Source: Brugia malayi
Lineage: Eukaryota; Nematoda; Chromadorea; Rhabditida; Onchocercidae
Length of the DNA: 64,000 nt
Direction of reading: 5' to 3'
Assembly: GCF_000002995.4 (NCBI RefSeq)
Contig: NW_025062475.1
Coordinates: forward strand, 1,798,001 to 1,862,000
Both the position numbers and the translations under genes were made by a program. The stretch's first letter is position 1. The number at the start of each line of letters is the position of its first letter. Shown here piece after piece: positions 36,815-48,699 of the stretch. The notes below the pieces were generated by a model, which worked only from the letters and a program-made list of their open reading frames with translations, was not told the DNA's origin and did not search any database.

Positions 36815-37720
36815 TTTTATTTTTCTTAAGTCGTTATATACAGAATAACAATAATAATTAATATAATAATAACAATTAATAATATAATAGTATGATAATA
36901 AATAATAATGATAATAACGAATACCTGTAATTTTTTTTTCTTTAATTGTGCTAGAAATGCACTGTATCCTTTGTTTTTTTTTTTTTTTTTTTTTTTTTGT
37001 TTTATGGAATTGGGAAATAGCACTTGCATACCAATTAGCATACCATAGTAATTTTCCCTCTCTCAAAGTAACACAACAATATCACTTACTAAACTTAAAC
37101 TATTCTAATTGACTTCTAAAATAATAAAAGAGAATAAAGTATAAGCTATCAAGAAAACTTTTAATCAAATTCATAGCTATTCGTTTTACTATCATCGTAA
37201 AAACTTCGATAAAAAAAAATGCATAAAAAGAAGGAAGAAAAGAAAATCACACCGAATAAAATTATACATCATTAAAATTTAACTTCATATCAACTTCATC
37301 TTCCTTTTTCCTTTACTTCCTTCTCTTTTCACTATTTTATTATTATTACTATTACTTGATGGAACAAAAATCGAAATGTTTCAGAATTCAAATGATGAAC
37401 ATTCAAAAACAAGTCGTTACTTAATTTTTATATTCAAAAACAAAAGTATAGACTACACTTTTCTTCGTGATAATACACAAATTATAAGCTGATTTAGCAG
37501 AATAGGTTCAGCACATAAAGGATAAATGATTGCTTCTAACATATAAATTTAAATGAATTGAACAGATATGTTTCTTTTTTTAAATATTTCACTTAGATAT
37601 TGATATAAAAATGAAAATTTAAGTGTAACATTTAGGGAAAAAAACAGCGAAGGCGAAAAAAAAAAGCTTTGAAATAATTTCGATTTCTAACAATCACATC
37701 ATCTTTTCTTGGAAATACTT

Positions 37721-39567
37721 CTACAAAACAATACCGGGACTAACCAAGCCCTTATCCATAAAACGTCTTCGAGCAAAACACATCCACCACTGCAACAGCA
37801 CTTACAAATGTATAATGGTAACACTGTCTATGCTCTCTGTATTCACGAATTTTCATAGTTTAAGGTAGTCTGAATGCTAGAAACAAAAAGTTGATGAATA
37901 TGAAAACCTGTCAAATATTTCTGCCTTTTAGAAAATTTACGGAACCTGGTAGAAAACAACTCACTTTATTTGGCTTTTCACTATTCGCTCCAAAAACATG
38001 TTCTAACAAGCGTGTCCCTAATTCCTGTCTCAACTGTAGGAGATATGAACGCATAACATCTGAAAAAGCAGACTGATAAACAAATCAAAAAGAAATCACT
38101 AATTCAAGAATCAGTAAGAGACAGAATTATCACTGTTTCATTGGAATACTGATAAATTTGCCTCAAGCAAAAATCTAAACATTCAGCACTGAAAACTATA
38201 AAGTAAATAATCAATTGTTATCAAAACATAATTCTGAACAAATTTACGGTCCACTGAATATTCTAAGTGCTAATAAAGAAAAGTTGCTATTAATAGAAAT
38301 GGATTATGAAATTTTAGATCATACACTCACCTTCTTCACTTCGATTTGCTGGAGCCTTATACATACTATTCAGTGGAAAAGATGCCTCTCCGGGTATAGG
38401 AAGATGATGGCTCAGTGCCAAAGCTGACAAATCTTTTACTGCTTGAGATTTATTTGAACTCTGAAAAATAAATTTTTGGAGTTCACTGCATAAGTTTTTT
38501 TTTTAGTTATTTCAAATATTTCTTCTAAAATAATGATATGAAAAAAGGAAAAAGAAGACAGAAAGAGAAATTATAGAAAAACTGGAAGAAATATTTAAAT
38601 ATCTCCTAGTTACTCCCACATAAAATAACTAAAATAAACTTCCCTTTAATGAAATATGAAACATGTTACTTTACACTTCAATTTCAATTACCACAAAAGA
38701 TGATAAGAAAATGTTCTGTCTACATAAACGAACTATTAAAAAATTGAATGAATAAATCATAAATTAAACAGCTTATATACTAACAAGCAACAGTAATCTC
38801 TTAGAAAACTGCTGCTGACATTGATTTGTTTGAAAAGTTACCTTTTGTAGCTTCCTTAGACATTCCGAAATGTACAATGTCAGGTAGATGAGTGTTCGAT
38901 CGGCAGGACTTTTAATTTCGAATTCCCGGAAGAAAATGTTCGGTTTAAAATAAGCGAGAGCTTCATCAATTATATCTTCACCATCGTCTGAAACAATTCA
39001 TTTAAATGACCTATAAACATCATTTTAGATTTTCTAACTCAGACCTATTTAGCAATACTATTCCTGAAATACTGTTAAACTTCAACATTTCAGTATTATT
39101 GTGATGGAAGCAAGACAAATACGAGAATTTTTTGGAATTGTTAATGATTTTCTAAGCTTCAAGCCACCACACATAAATCAATAAGGAATGAAATACATGC
39201 CTGATTCATTAAAACTACATAACTTTATGCTTAACAAATTAAAGACAGCACTAAAGCAGATTTATTTACTGCAGAATATAAATGTTATATGTGCAACCCA
39301 CCAATTCGTGGAGCGGGTCCTTTGATACTTGATCGGATTGGAAGAACTGCCATGTTTCCAACAACTACTGTAACATCAGTAAACTTCGAATGATATGCCT
39401 TAAAGAGAATACCATCATTTCAGTCTTCTCATAAGTAAAAAATTGTTTCTCAGCGTAAAATCCAAAATTCATCTAGCAAAACAAAATTGGTATCAACAAA
39501 GAAACGACCCTATGAAAAGTTGGTAAGCTTAAACTATAAATTTAAAAAACTGAAAACTTGCCGGCAT
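37721..39567 (-). CDS. arx-5: Actin-related protein 2/3 complex subunit 3 (ARPC3, p21-Arc)
   Basis: This is a structural subunit of the Arp2/3 complex, which nucleates branched actin in the cytoplasm. Six exons (minus): 39562-39567, 39302-39398, 38842-38987, 38331-38460, 37965-38059 and 37721-37789. They total 543 nt (180 residues), close to the usual 178. Readable pieces are [105 protein letters not shown] and [19 protein letters not shown]; all span the family end to end. The first exon carries only ATG CCG and its intron begins with GC (ATGCCG|GCAAGT), a GC-AG intron; no GT donor restores MPAYHS. An acceptor-like TTTCAG near 39618 could serve trans-splicing. The symbol follows the C. elegans orthologue and is inferred. 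It is complete and intact. Confidence 0.93.
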
Positions 39568-39654
39568 CTCCCGCCGTTTTGATTTCCCGAATTCACTAAA
39601 TTGTTGGTATTCTCCTCTGAAATTTCCAAAAATCTTATGTCATGACGCATTTCA

Positions 39655-39717
39655 TGATAGTAGTATAACCTATGGTTATAGGTTATACTACTAACCTATG
39701 GTTATACTACTATCATC
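39655..39717. repeat. Short palindrome upstream of ARPC3
   Basis: The words GATAGTAGTATAACC and TATGGTTATA and their complements alternate, so the 63-bp segment folds as a hairpin with TAGTAGTATAACC at one end and GGTTATACTACTA at the other. It lies about 90 bp upstream of the ARPC3 ATG. No function is assigned. Confidence 0.7.
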
Positions 39718-40378
39718 AAGAAACACACATAACCTCATCGGGACCGAAATGAAAAATCTCAGGATTCCGGAACCCTTATCAGGATACCAGCGTTAATCTC
39801 ATCTCTATCTCAGTTCGTGCAGTTTATACAATACTAAGAACTATTTGGCACATTTTTCTTACTTCAAGAAAATGAATCGACACACATATAAGCAGAAACT
39901 GCAGTCAGGAAGAAACATATTACATAATTCTGTTTCCAAATATAATTTATTCAAAACCAAGTGAGATAAGTAGATCATAGTGATTTACAGAGTAAAACAT
40001 AAAAATGACAGTGTTGCTGGTAACTCGAAAAATGCTTCACTTATCTACCTAGTATATCAGATACCAAAGTTGCAAGCTGCAAAGGCAATATATTTTTCAC
40101 CAGATCATTTCGTCATTTTACTATGTAAGAAAATTTTTTAAACCCGTAAATAACCAAATATACAGTTACAAAGAATGAAAAATTCCAAAACTTTCCTATA
40201 CAAATGCAAAAATATGAAACTAGAAGACAGCTCTTCAGCACAAAGCACAAAGTCTATAAAGTTCCAAATTTGATTATCGAACAACAGAATCGCTTTTGTT
40301 GCTTTATCACTGGAGCTTTGCCATCAGCATTAGGCAGTAAATATCATCAGGAATTATGCGGTTCAAAATTCTCTAATA

Positions 40379-41635
40379 TTAGGTCTTTTTTTCACTGTCA
40401 TTTAATTGTTCCAAAAATGACTGTTTTGTGATGGTAATATATTCCAATGAAGCGACCGTTAATGACGAAATCCACCGTTCTAAGGCCTTAAAGCTGTCCG
40501 CAGCAAATGTGAATCTTCGTCCAGTCCTGAAAATTGAAAAATTTCTAACAAGGTCTTCTTCTTTCGTTTAAATTCTTATTTAAATTTTAAACATAAGAAA
40601 TCAGCAAAAATATTGGCTACTACTATTGACGACAGAAAGGTGAAAAGGTAGACAGAGAGAGAGAAGGCAGCTTGGTTTGATCGTGTTCTGTCGAAAGATG
40701 TAATTGTTCCCCGATCATCAATTAGCTGGGGGTCAATTTCCTTTTAGACGAATTATTTTGAGGTATTATTTTTAGTCTACTCTTTGAAGCCACACCCTTG
40801 ATGTATATAAATCAAATAAAGTTGATTTTAAAAATCAAAGGTTGCCACATACGTTTTTAAAATGACTTCAAAGGAATACGACCGTTTTGTTGTATTATCA
40901 TCACACAATTCCATGTAACAGTCCTCCAAAATCAGAATTATACATGGTGCTTTAACTCCGACATTTTCAGGCTGATTGAATAAAAACAATAAATTAGCTT
41001 TTAATATAGCGTACAACGATCGCCAACGTCCATCCTATAATTAACCTTCCATAATGATTATTAATTACATAATAAAGTCCAAAAATAACAGAGGTTTCCA
41101 AAGTACTTTACTGTTATCTAAAAAATTTTCTTACTTAAGCACTGATATTTAAATTTATATGTGCAATCTAAAATACAAATGCAAAAAAAAATTTTTATTT
41201 GAAAAAAATACCAATTAAAAATGACTTAAATCCTAACAAAAGCAACTTTCTAATTATTGGATTGTAAACAAACTGACAAAGTTTGTTTTATCATATTTAC
41301 CGATTTCAATCTGAGTTAACAGAATAACAATTTTATATCGTTAGAGGTATTTTTATGTGGTTACATTTCAAAAGTCTTGTTGAATAAAAATATAAAGACA
41401 AGCAAATGAAATATTTAAAATATTTCATTTCAGTTTCTGAACAAGTCCAGTATCAGTCTCAATAGTGACTTATTAACAATATGAAATCTATATCATTAAC
41501 AATAGACACTAAATTTTACACTAGTAACAGTGAACCAACCTGTAACAGAAAGAGAACACCGGAATATTTCGATTCGTATGACTCATCGGTGCATAACTGT
41601 GCCAAACCGCGTCCGTTCACTAGCATTTGATTTTC
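40379..41635 (-). CDS. Sesquipedalian-like PH-domain protein (PHETA/FAM109 type), short
   Basis: Family members are endosomal PH-domain adaptors that bind the inositol phosphatase OCRL. Three exons (minus): 41540-41635 (ATG at 41624-41626, after a TTTAG acceptor suited to trans-splicing), 40853-41034 and 40379-40526, giving 138 residues. The order matches the family: MLVNGRGLAQLCTDESYESK; KYSGVLFLLQDGRWRSLYAI with the PH-domain core; NLLFLFNQPENV; IILILEDCYMELCDD; SYSFEVILKTTGRRFTFAAD; and the invariant-Trp helix FKALERWISSLTVASLEYI. It ends KQSFLEQLNDSEKKT. The animal proteins are about 250 residues with a C-terminal F&H motif for OCRL; none is seen here, so this is a PH-only form or has further exons I could not find. 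It lies 812 bp upstream of ARPC3 on the same strand; co-transcription is possible. Confidence 0.75.
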
Positions 41636-41639
41636 CTAA

Positions 41640-42860
41640 AGTTAATTATGAGTTACGATGGCAAAGAATATGATTAGTGAATACAATAGCTGTACCGTAT
41701 GCATTAATTATTTAATCATCCTGTAACAGTTTTGATTTTATAGTTCCTTTTCAATATCTTATGATCGAATAAAGATCAGATAATCTCCAATTCTCAACTT
41801 TACCCATCAAAAAGAAAAGGTATGGTTCTAAAGTTTTCACAATTCAGTTATGAAATCGTAATTTTGCTGCTAAATGATGATTTGAGTATTATTTCACTGT
41901 TTTACCACACTTCCATATGTAATAGATTCACCACAACTGTATTGAGTAAGAGAAATGTCCATTTAAAGGAAAAAAGTGAAATATCGGAATAAATTACAAA
42001 AATTATTTACAGCAGTACACTAGGACACTTCCACGAGAACACCATAAAAACCACCAGAAGTACCACCAAGTACCGAATAGCAAATACCTCGGGCAATTTC
42101 AACTAAGAGCTGTTGACACTACCGGAGAAAGAATTCTATTGTAGGAATTTTTCAAACTATTGCAACTTAATAGCACTAGAAAAAATGGGTGAAAAAATGG
42201 GAGTGGCATGAGACAGGAAGGAGACAGAGTTTGAATTTGAAACTTTACATTTCAAGAAGTTTGGAGGTCAGTTTTTTGAAATAGATAAGAGAAGTTAATA
42301 TCCAAACAATTTTATTGAATTTCCTCAACGAAAATGTCCTGCAATGAACATTCCGATTAGCAGCTATTAGGATTAACAAATTTGGAAATATAATATAACA
42401 GAATCTTGATCAAATATTATTCATTCAATCAACTAATCCTCTCTGCCTCTCTTTCTCTGTCTCTTTGCCTCTCTCTCTCTCCCTTGGCCATATTTTATTG
42501 TTGAAACAATTTGTATTGTTTATTTTATTCAATAAAAATTAACTGAACAAAGAATATAATAGATAAACAATTTGGTTTGTTAATCTTCGATAAGGATATC
42601 AATAATTTAACCATTTAGTCAATAAATTTCTCACAATTAATTTTTGGACTTTCAGTTTTCTTTTTTTGAAAAACAAAAATAGTTTTTAAAAATAACTCAT
42701 TAATAAGTTATATTGTCATGAAATTTTTATCACCTAAATTATTCTATTCATTATAGTATTATAATATAACGTACACATATACACGTGAAATATGCAATTA
42801 TTATAATTTGTATCACGGATGATTATTATTTGATATTTTATTATTATTATTATTATTTTC
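41640..42860. other. Intergenic: 5' region of the PH gene and 3' region of the K2P gene
   Basis: No gene is seen. It has somewhat higher GC than the surroundings at 41990-42240, where the promoter or 5' UTR of the PH-domain gene may lie. A CT-rich microsatellite occupies 42440-42483. Confidence 0.6.
42440..42483. repeat. (TC)n microsatellite
   Basis: A CT-rich simple repeat with TCTCTGCC and TCTCTGTC interruptions. Confidence 0.85.
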
Positions 42861-42863
42861 ACT

Positions 42864-45800
42864 TTAGATACCGCTCATTGTTCGAATACGTTTGACGTTT
42901 TGCATCTTTGGACCAGACGTTAACGCTCGACGTATTAATTTCTTTCCAGTGCTATGATTTAAATCTAAAAAAAAAAAAAAAAGAAATTTGAAAATTTGAC
43001 GAACACAAAGTATTAAATTTTAATTATGTATCAAAAAAATGAAAATTATTGATTATTATTGAATACTGATGTTAAACACTACTATTGAAATATTTATTAA
43101 ATAATACACACCATATTTTAAATTAATTTCCGGTAGTATTCCTATGCCATATTTTAATTGCATATTTTCCTGCAAACAAAAAAAAAAAATCAAATTTTTT
43201 TAAAAAAAAGAAAAAGTTCAGTAAATAAATGATAATATCACGACGCAACGAATTTGATTTGATCACTAACAACATGCATCAATTTAGTGTAAAAAGAGTG
43301 AAGAAATATTGGAATTTTATTAATACTTCAAAATTACTTAGTTTTTTTTTGTATAAATGACTTAAAAAGATTTACAAATTGAATTTGAAAATTTTAAGCT
43401 TAAATATAATTTACTTACAACACTAAGCAATTCTAAGCAGCACCTGTTGCAAATTGATCGATTCCTATAGTAAATTTTAATATAAAAAATATATTTAGGC
43501 ATATATTTTATACTATTATATACCGTACATTATAATTATCATTAGAAGAAGCTGATGAAAAAATTCCCAAGGTAGCATCATGTCCTATCATATCATAATC
43601 ATTATTCAATTGATAGTTATCCATTGTTGCTTGCAGAATACCATCAGCAAATATGATATTATCATCGAAAATTGGTAATGCAATAGTTAATAACTGAAAT
43701 TTGCATAAAATTAAGCAGTGAAATTGCATTAATTATAAGAAATGAGTGATAATTATGGAATGAATAAATTTTAATAATTTTTTTAAAAATTAGTTAATAA
43801 AAAAAATATTAATTTTTTTTTGTCACAATGTATAACTAATAGCAACAATAAATAAAGCATTTTTTTAAAACATATATAATATTATTAGTTAGAGAAAATG
43901 ATAAGAATGATAATTAAATTCATTATATTTCTATCACATAATTTTATTATATCAATTAAAATAAAAGCAAAAAAAAGAAAATAATAATACTAATTTAAGA
44001 AAACCTCAATATTTGGTGCCAACCATTGTAATACCATATGTCCCTGTGATCGTTGAAATAATCGTTCAAAAAATAATTGCAAATTAATTGCTGCATTAAT
44101 TAGACAATTTTCTAATTGCTTATATCCATTACTATTAACAACTGATAAAAGTGTTAAACCAATAGGAAATATTATTGCAATAATTGGATTATGTTCAAGA
44201 TTTGTTGGCATTACATCACCCAATCCAATTGTTGCCATCGTTATGAAACTAATTAATATTTATTACAATATACATTCGATAATATCTCAAATTTTAAACT
44301 TAAGGATTAATTATTGAAAAAATAAATGATAAAATTTATTTTGATTATTCAACAATTGCCACATAAAAAAAAAAAAATGGTGCATTATAAGCTCTGTCAA
44401 TTTGAAAATATCATTAATTTTCATCAGTTAATGATTTAATTTTATACTTTCTTAAATTATTTTTATATGTATGCAGTGCATTACATTTGAATATTTTTAA
44501 ACATTTTAGAATAAATCAAACTCAAATTTACTTCAACAAATTAGTTTTAAGATATATATATATATATATGAGCAGTAGTCTGCTAAATTTTTATGGCTTG
44601 TAAAATTAGTCTCAATGAAAATGTTGTTTATTTAAATTATTTATTTAAAATTATCCATTCATATAAAATTAATGAAATATTTTAAATGTGTAAAGCTACC
44701 TAAAAAAAAAAAAAAAAAAAGAAAAACGATAACTAAACAGAAAAAAGAAAAGGAAAAAGTCCGAAAAAAAATTATTTTAAATTCGAAAAATAACACTATA
44801 TTTTGAAAAAAAAAAAAGAGGAAAAAAATGAAATTTGCATATAACAACAAATAAAAACAGACGAGAAATAAAATGCGTCGCCAAATGTCATCTGAGATGG
44901 CATGCTATGATTTTGATCAAACAGAAGCACAATTATCGTACAAATTATCAAATAAATAGCAGTAATTGGAATAAATAACTTCATTGGAAATTCAACGTCC
45001 TTAAAATATTGAATTATTTCGAATACAAACGACATTTACTACAAAAAAAAAAAAAAAAAAAAGAAAGAATATCTGATTTTAATAAATTTATTAAAGCTAA
45101 GCTAACAAATTTATATATTCCTTTGCAGATTAATTTTTATTATATATTTAAAAATTACTACTACTTTAATTTAGTTAAATGATTCTCAACTGGTTATTTC
45201 ATCCTATAATTCTTCTTAATAATTTTTACTTACTTTTTGAAGTAATTATTTTATTACTTTTTGTAGTTCAAAACTAATTTCTTTCTTAAAAGTTTTGCAT
45301 CAAAAAATAAATAAATAAAGGAATAAAATAAATGGTTGATACGACTTTATTTTAGTGAAGCAATTTCGAAAACAAAATTCGTTCTTAATTTATTCCAGAT
45401 TGTGCCAAATTCTGTTTTAAACTAACTCACCAAAATTTTTATGTATTGTTGAGATAAAATTTTCATCAAGTAACTTAAACATTTTATTATTAGATGTATT
45501 AAACACAAAATTGAACAAATGCAAATTAACATACCTTGTAATCAACATCATCCTTCTCAATATCTGATATTTTGCTATGTCGTAGTTTCATTTTCCTGAA
45601 ATATTTCAAGTAATTTATGCCTTGATATAATTATTATTAAAGAATTTCGTCAATGTTTGGTATTGTGATCATAAATTTAAAATGTTTAATTAAAGAAGAA
45701 ATGCAAATTTGATATAAAATTTTAATACGAAAATATTTTGATGCAAGCAAATTTTTCGTTTATTTTGATTTTTTTTTTAAGATTATGCTTTTTTTGCGTA

Positions 45801-48688
45801 TTTTTAATTCATTTATTTAAACCATTTATTTGCTTAATTTTATTTAATCACAAAACAAATCAATTATTGATCAATAGTGTAGTGAATATATGAAAAATTG
45901 ATATTAAAAAGGAATTGAGTTTTTTTGATGATAGTTTAGAAAAATATTTTATTTCATTCTTCTTCATTTCATTTAATGATTATTTAGAAATGTAAATATC
46001 ATCGGAATTTTTCTTTTTTTTTTTTGAATGATAACGAACAATTGATAAATGATGGAGAAAACTTTTTTTCCGAAAAAGATTATTTTATCGTTAAAGTATC
46101 AAAATTTTTATCTAAAATTTGACAATTTGGTTTTACTATTCAATTAATAATACTATTTATCATTGATACATTCACCGCATTATTACTTCTAATACATACA
46201 ATTTTTATCAGTGATGCAAATTATCAAAGATTGTACTAACATTTATTTGCTATATAATTAATGCAGTTCAATATATCTATAATTGAATTTTTATTTTTTA
46301 TTTTTGATAAAATTTTATCGTCCTTTATTTTTGTTCAAAATTTGAGATTCAGTGAAAAATTTTTTATACAACCAATTTTATAAAAACATTTCAATTATAG
46401 ATATATTATAACTTATTTTAAAGCAATAATAATTATTAATTTATACAAAAAGCTAAAATTGAATTAAAGTTAATTTTCATATGAAATAATTTCAATCAAA
46501 AAAAAAAAAAAAAAACAAGAAAGAATTAGAATTAACCAAAAATAACGGCGATATGCATTATATACTGTAGTAAGATATCGTAATAAAATATTGCCAACAT
46601 CTTGCAATATAGCTAACATTAAAGGTATTCCAATAATCGAATATACAACTGTTAGCTGAAATAGATTTCATCATTTTGATAAGATATTAATATAAGATTT
46701 AATAAATAATTATCAAACAAATTAAATGATAATTCTTAAATAGAAATGAAATAACTTTCGATATTTTTTATATTTTGATATATTCACATAATATATATAT
46801 TATTTATGTATATTCTAGAAATTAAAGTTGTACTATTGCGTGTTATTCATTGCTGCTACAGTAGGCATTTTTATTGGTGATACCGTAACCGCGTAGCCCA
46901 ACTACTGCTACCCTATTCACCTAAATACTGTAACGCCTTTGTTTACGGTATCTCAATTGCAATACAGTGCTTATGTTATTAAAACTATCTTACAATTTTG
47001 CCAATAGCTGTACGACATGCAATTGTGCCATAGCCAATAGTCGTAAAAAGTGTAATCGCTGTAATAATCAATAAAGAAAAATAATTGGAAAAAACTTTGA
47101 AAAACAAAGAATTTAAAAAAAAAAAAAAACATTTATTAATTCTATGAATTATTTTAATAAACTTTTACTCAATCATTTCCTTGTTTTCATTATCATTTTT
47201 TTCATTTTGCTTTTTAGTACGATAGTTATTAATGATAAAATAAATTTATACCATAAAAGACAGCGCTACCAAAAGTCCATGTGAATGCACCATTTTTCAT
47301 TTGATTATATTTGTACAAAATACTTTGCTTATATTTTTCTTCTGTTTCAAGCATTTGTTGATAAAAATTTCTGCAATAATAATATTACTATCCCACTACT
47401 ACTACTATTAATAATAATAATAATAATAATAATAATGAATAATGAATAATAATAATGATAATAACGATAATAATAGCAATAATCACAATTATAATCCATA
47501 ATAAAATATAAGAACTCAAATTTTTCCTCAAACATTTTCATTTCTACCCGACTTTGTCTTATCATTGCATTCAAATTTTTTAAATTAAAATTTGAGTACA
47601 AATATATTTTTGGACTGATTGATAAAAATGCCATTTCTTAGACATTCAAACAATTTGTATGAGCCGACACACCAGTTGAATAAATCTGAATTGATTTTAG
47701 CTGGAATATAATCGCATCATAATCATTATGAAAAGCGTTCCATCTGATACTGAGACAGTACCGATGATTTTATCAGTTCTCGGTTTGTTAAAATTAAAAA
47801 GATAAAAAAAAAAAAAACAAATTTTAAGTACATTTAATTAATTTTAAGCAGTTTACTTAATAAGCTCATCCACATTACTTCGTCTTCTTTCTGTTAAAGT
47901 AATATTTGTAGCATTGAAAATACGACACGTTAGTCCTCTTATTAACCTAAATGAAAAATAATGAAAGCATTTGCATTGAATAAACTGAAATAAATCAAAT
48001 CTAATTTTGTGCAAATTTCTGCAAAAAAAACTTCAACGAAAAAAACAAAAGTTACATATTTAATTTGTCAACATTTGTCTCCAAATAATGAATTTCATCG
48101 TGATGTTCGACAGCATGAAATATAATGCCACCCAGTAGTGCATATGATATTATACAAAATATTAAAATATAATATCGTATGCCATGTTTATTGTGAAACC
48201 TGTACTTGTTCAAACAATAAATGAAAAAAATTATAATAATGGAAAGATTTATGATAAATAAGTAGTAAACTGAGTATCAATAATAATGCAAAAAAAAAAA
48301 AAAAAAAATAAGCAAAAGATATTAATTTCAATTTTGAAATTTAATTGTATTTATCAAATTAAACGTTACTATTTTAAATTTGTCAATATAAAATATTTAT
48401 TAAAAAATTATTTTTTTTTTTTTTGTCGCGGCATTCAAATTTACTAAATGAAAAGAATATAAAATGAAATAATTCCTATGTAATTTATTTATTAATTTTC
48501 AATCGGAGCAATGCATTTTTTTTTTTTCTATATGCTCTAAAAAAAACTTTTTTTTTTAATTTGCAACAAATTTCTTTGTTTATTCAAAATATTCCTCTAA
48601 AATATTTATTAGAAAAAAAAAAATTGCAAGACCTGATTATATGCATTAAAAATTGAGTTTGTGGATTATCAATTGAGTTTACACTCAT
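42864..48688 (-). CDS. Two-pore-domain (TWK/K2P) potassium channel
   Basis: It forms dimeric potassium leak channels in the plasma membrane. Thirteen exons (minus): 48633-48688, 48056-48199, 47857-47946, 47252-47370, 46994-47058, 46537-46655, 45535-45595, 44863-44999, 44005-44248, 43524-43693, 43419-43464, 43112-43169 and 42864-42964. They total 1410 nt, 469 residues, every junction in phase. M1 is near residues 27-49 (IISYALLGGIIFHAVE). The extracellular cap loop has NAT and NIT glycosylation sequons. The first filter is TTIGYGT (about 142-148), M2 LTVVYSIIGIPLMLAILQDV, M3 near 227-246 (FIPITAIYLIICTIIVLLF), the second filter TIGLGD (about 270-275) and M4 IIAIIFPIGLTLLSVV. The C-terminal tail is about 165 residues. 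The start (MSVNSIDNPQTQF) was chosen because only its AG|GT donor keeps phase with M1. The acceptor TTTTAAG before DVEFPMK avoids a TAA. The subfamily is not assigned. Confidence 0.93.
47397..47460. repeat. (AAT)n microsatellite in K2P intron
   Basis: ACT/AAT trinucleotide repeats, about 15 units with GAATAATG interruptions, sit just upstream (in transcript sense) of the first-pore exon. Confidence 0.85.
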
Positions 48689-48699
48689 CGTTCCAAATT

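Larger units (their letters stand above)
34360..37700. other. Intergenic stretch between the Wolbachia block and ARPC3
   Basis: AT-rich DNA with homopolymer runs (for example T-runs near 35112 and 36977). Two items may be coding: a plus-strand stretch at 35566-35680 and a signal-peptide-like frame at 36566-36814, both listed separately. Otherwise I see no gene, RNA or structured repeat. The left end shows no clear target-site duplication bounding the Wolbachia insert. Confidence 0.6.

Noticed and set aside
37891..38427. Plus-strand frames over the ARPC3 locus
   Set aside because: They are antisense shadows of ARPC3 exons, which have family similarity and splice sites.
40204..40431. Plus-strand frame MQKYETRRQLFSTKHK...
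   Set aside because: It overlaps, antisense, the last exon of the PH-domain gene.
45000..45035. N-terminal extension MSFVFEIIQYF of the third-helix K2P exon as a separate gene start
   Set aside because: Splicing at the internal TTTTAAG acceptor (44999) gives a continuous in-phase channel with conserved M3.
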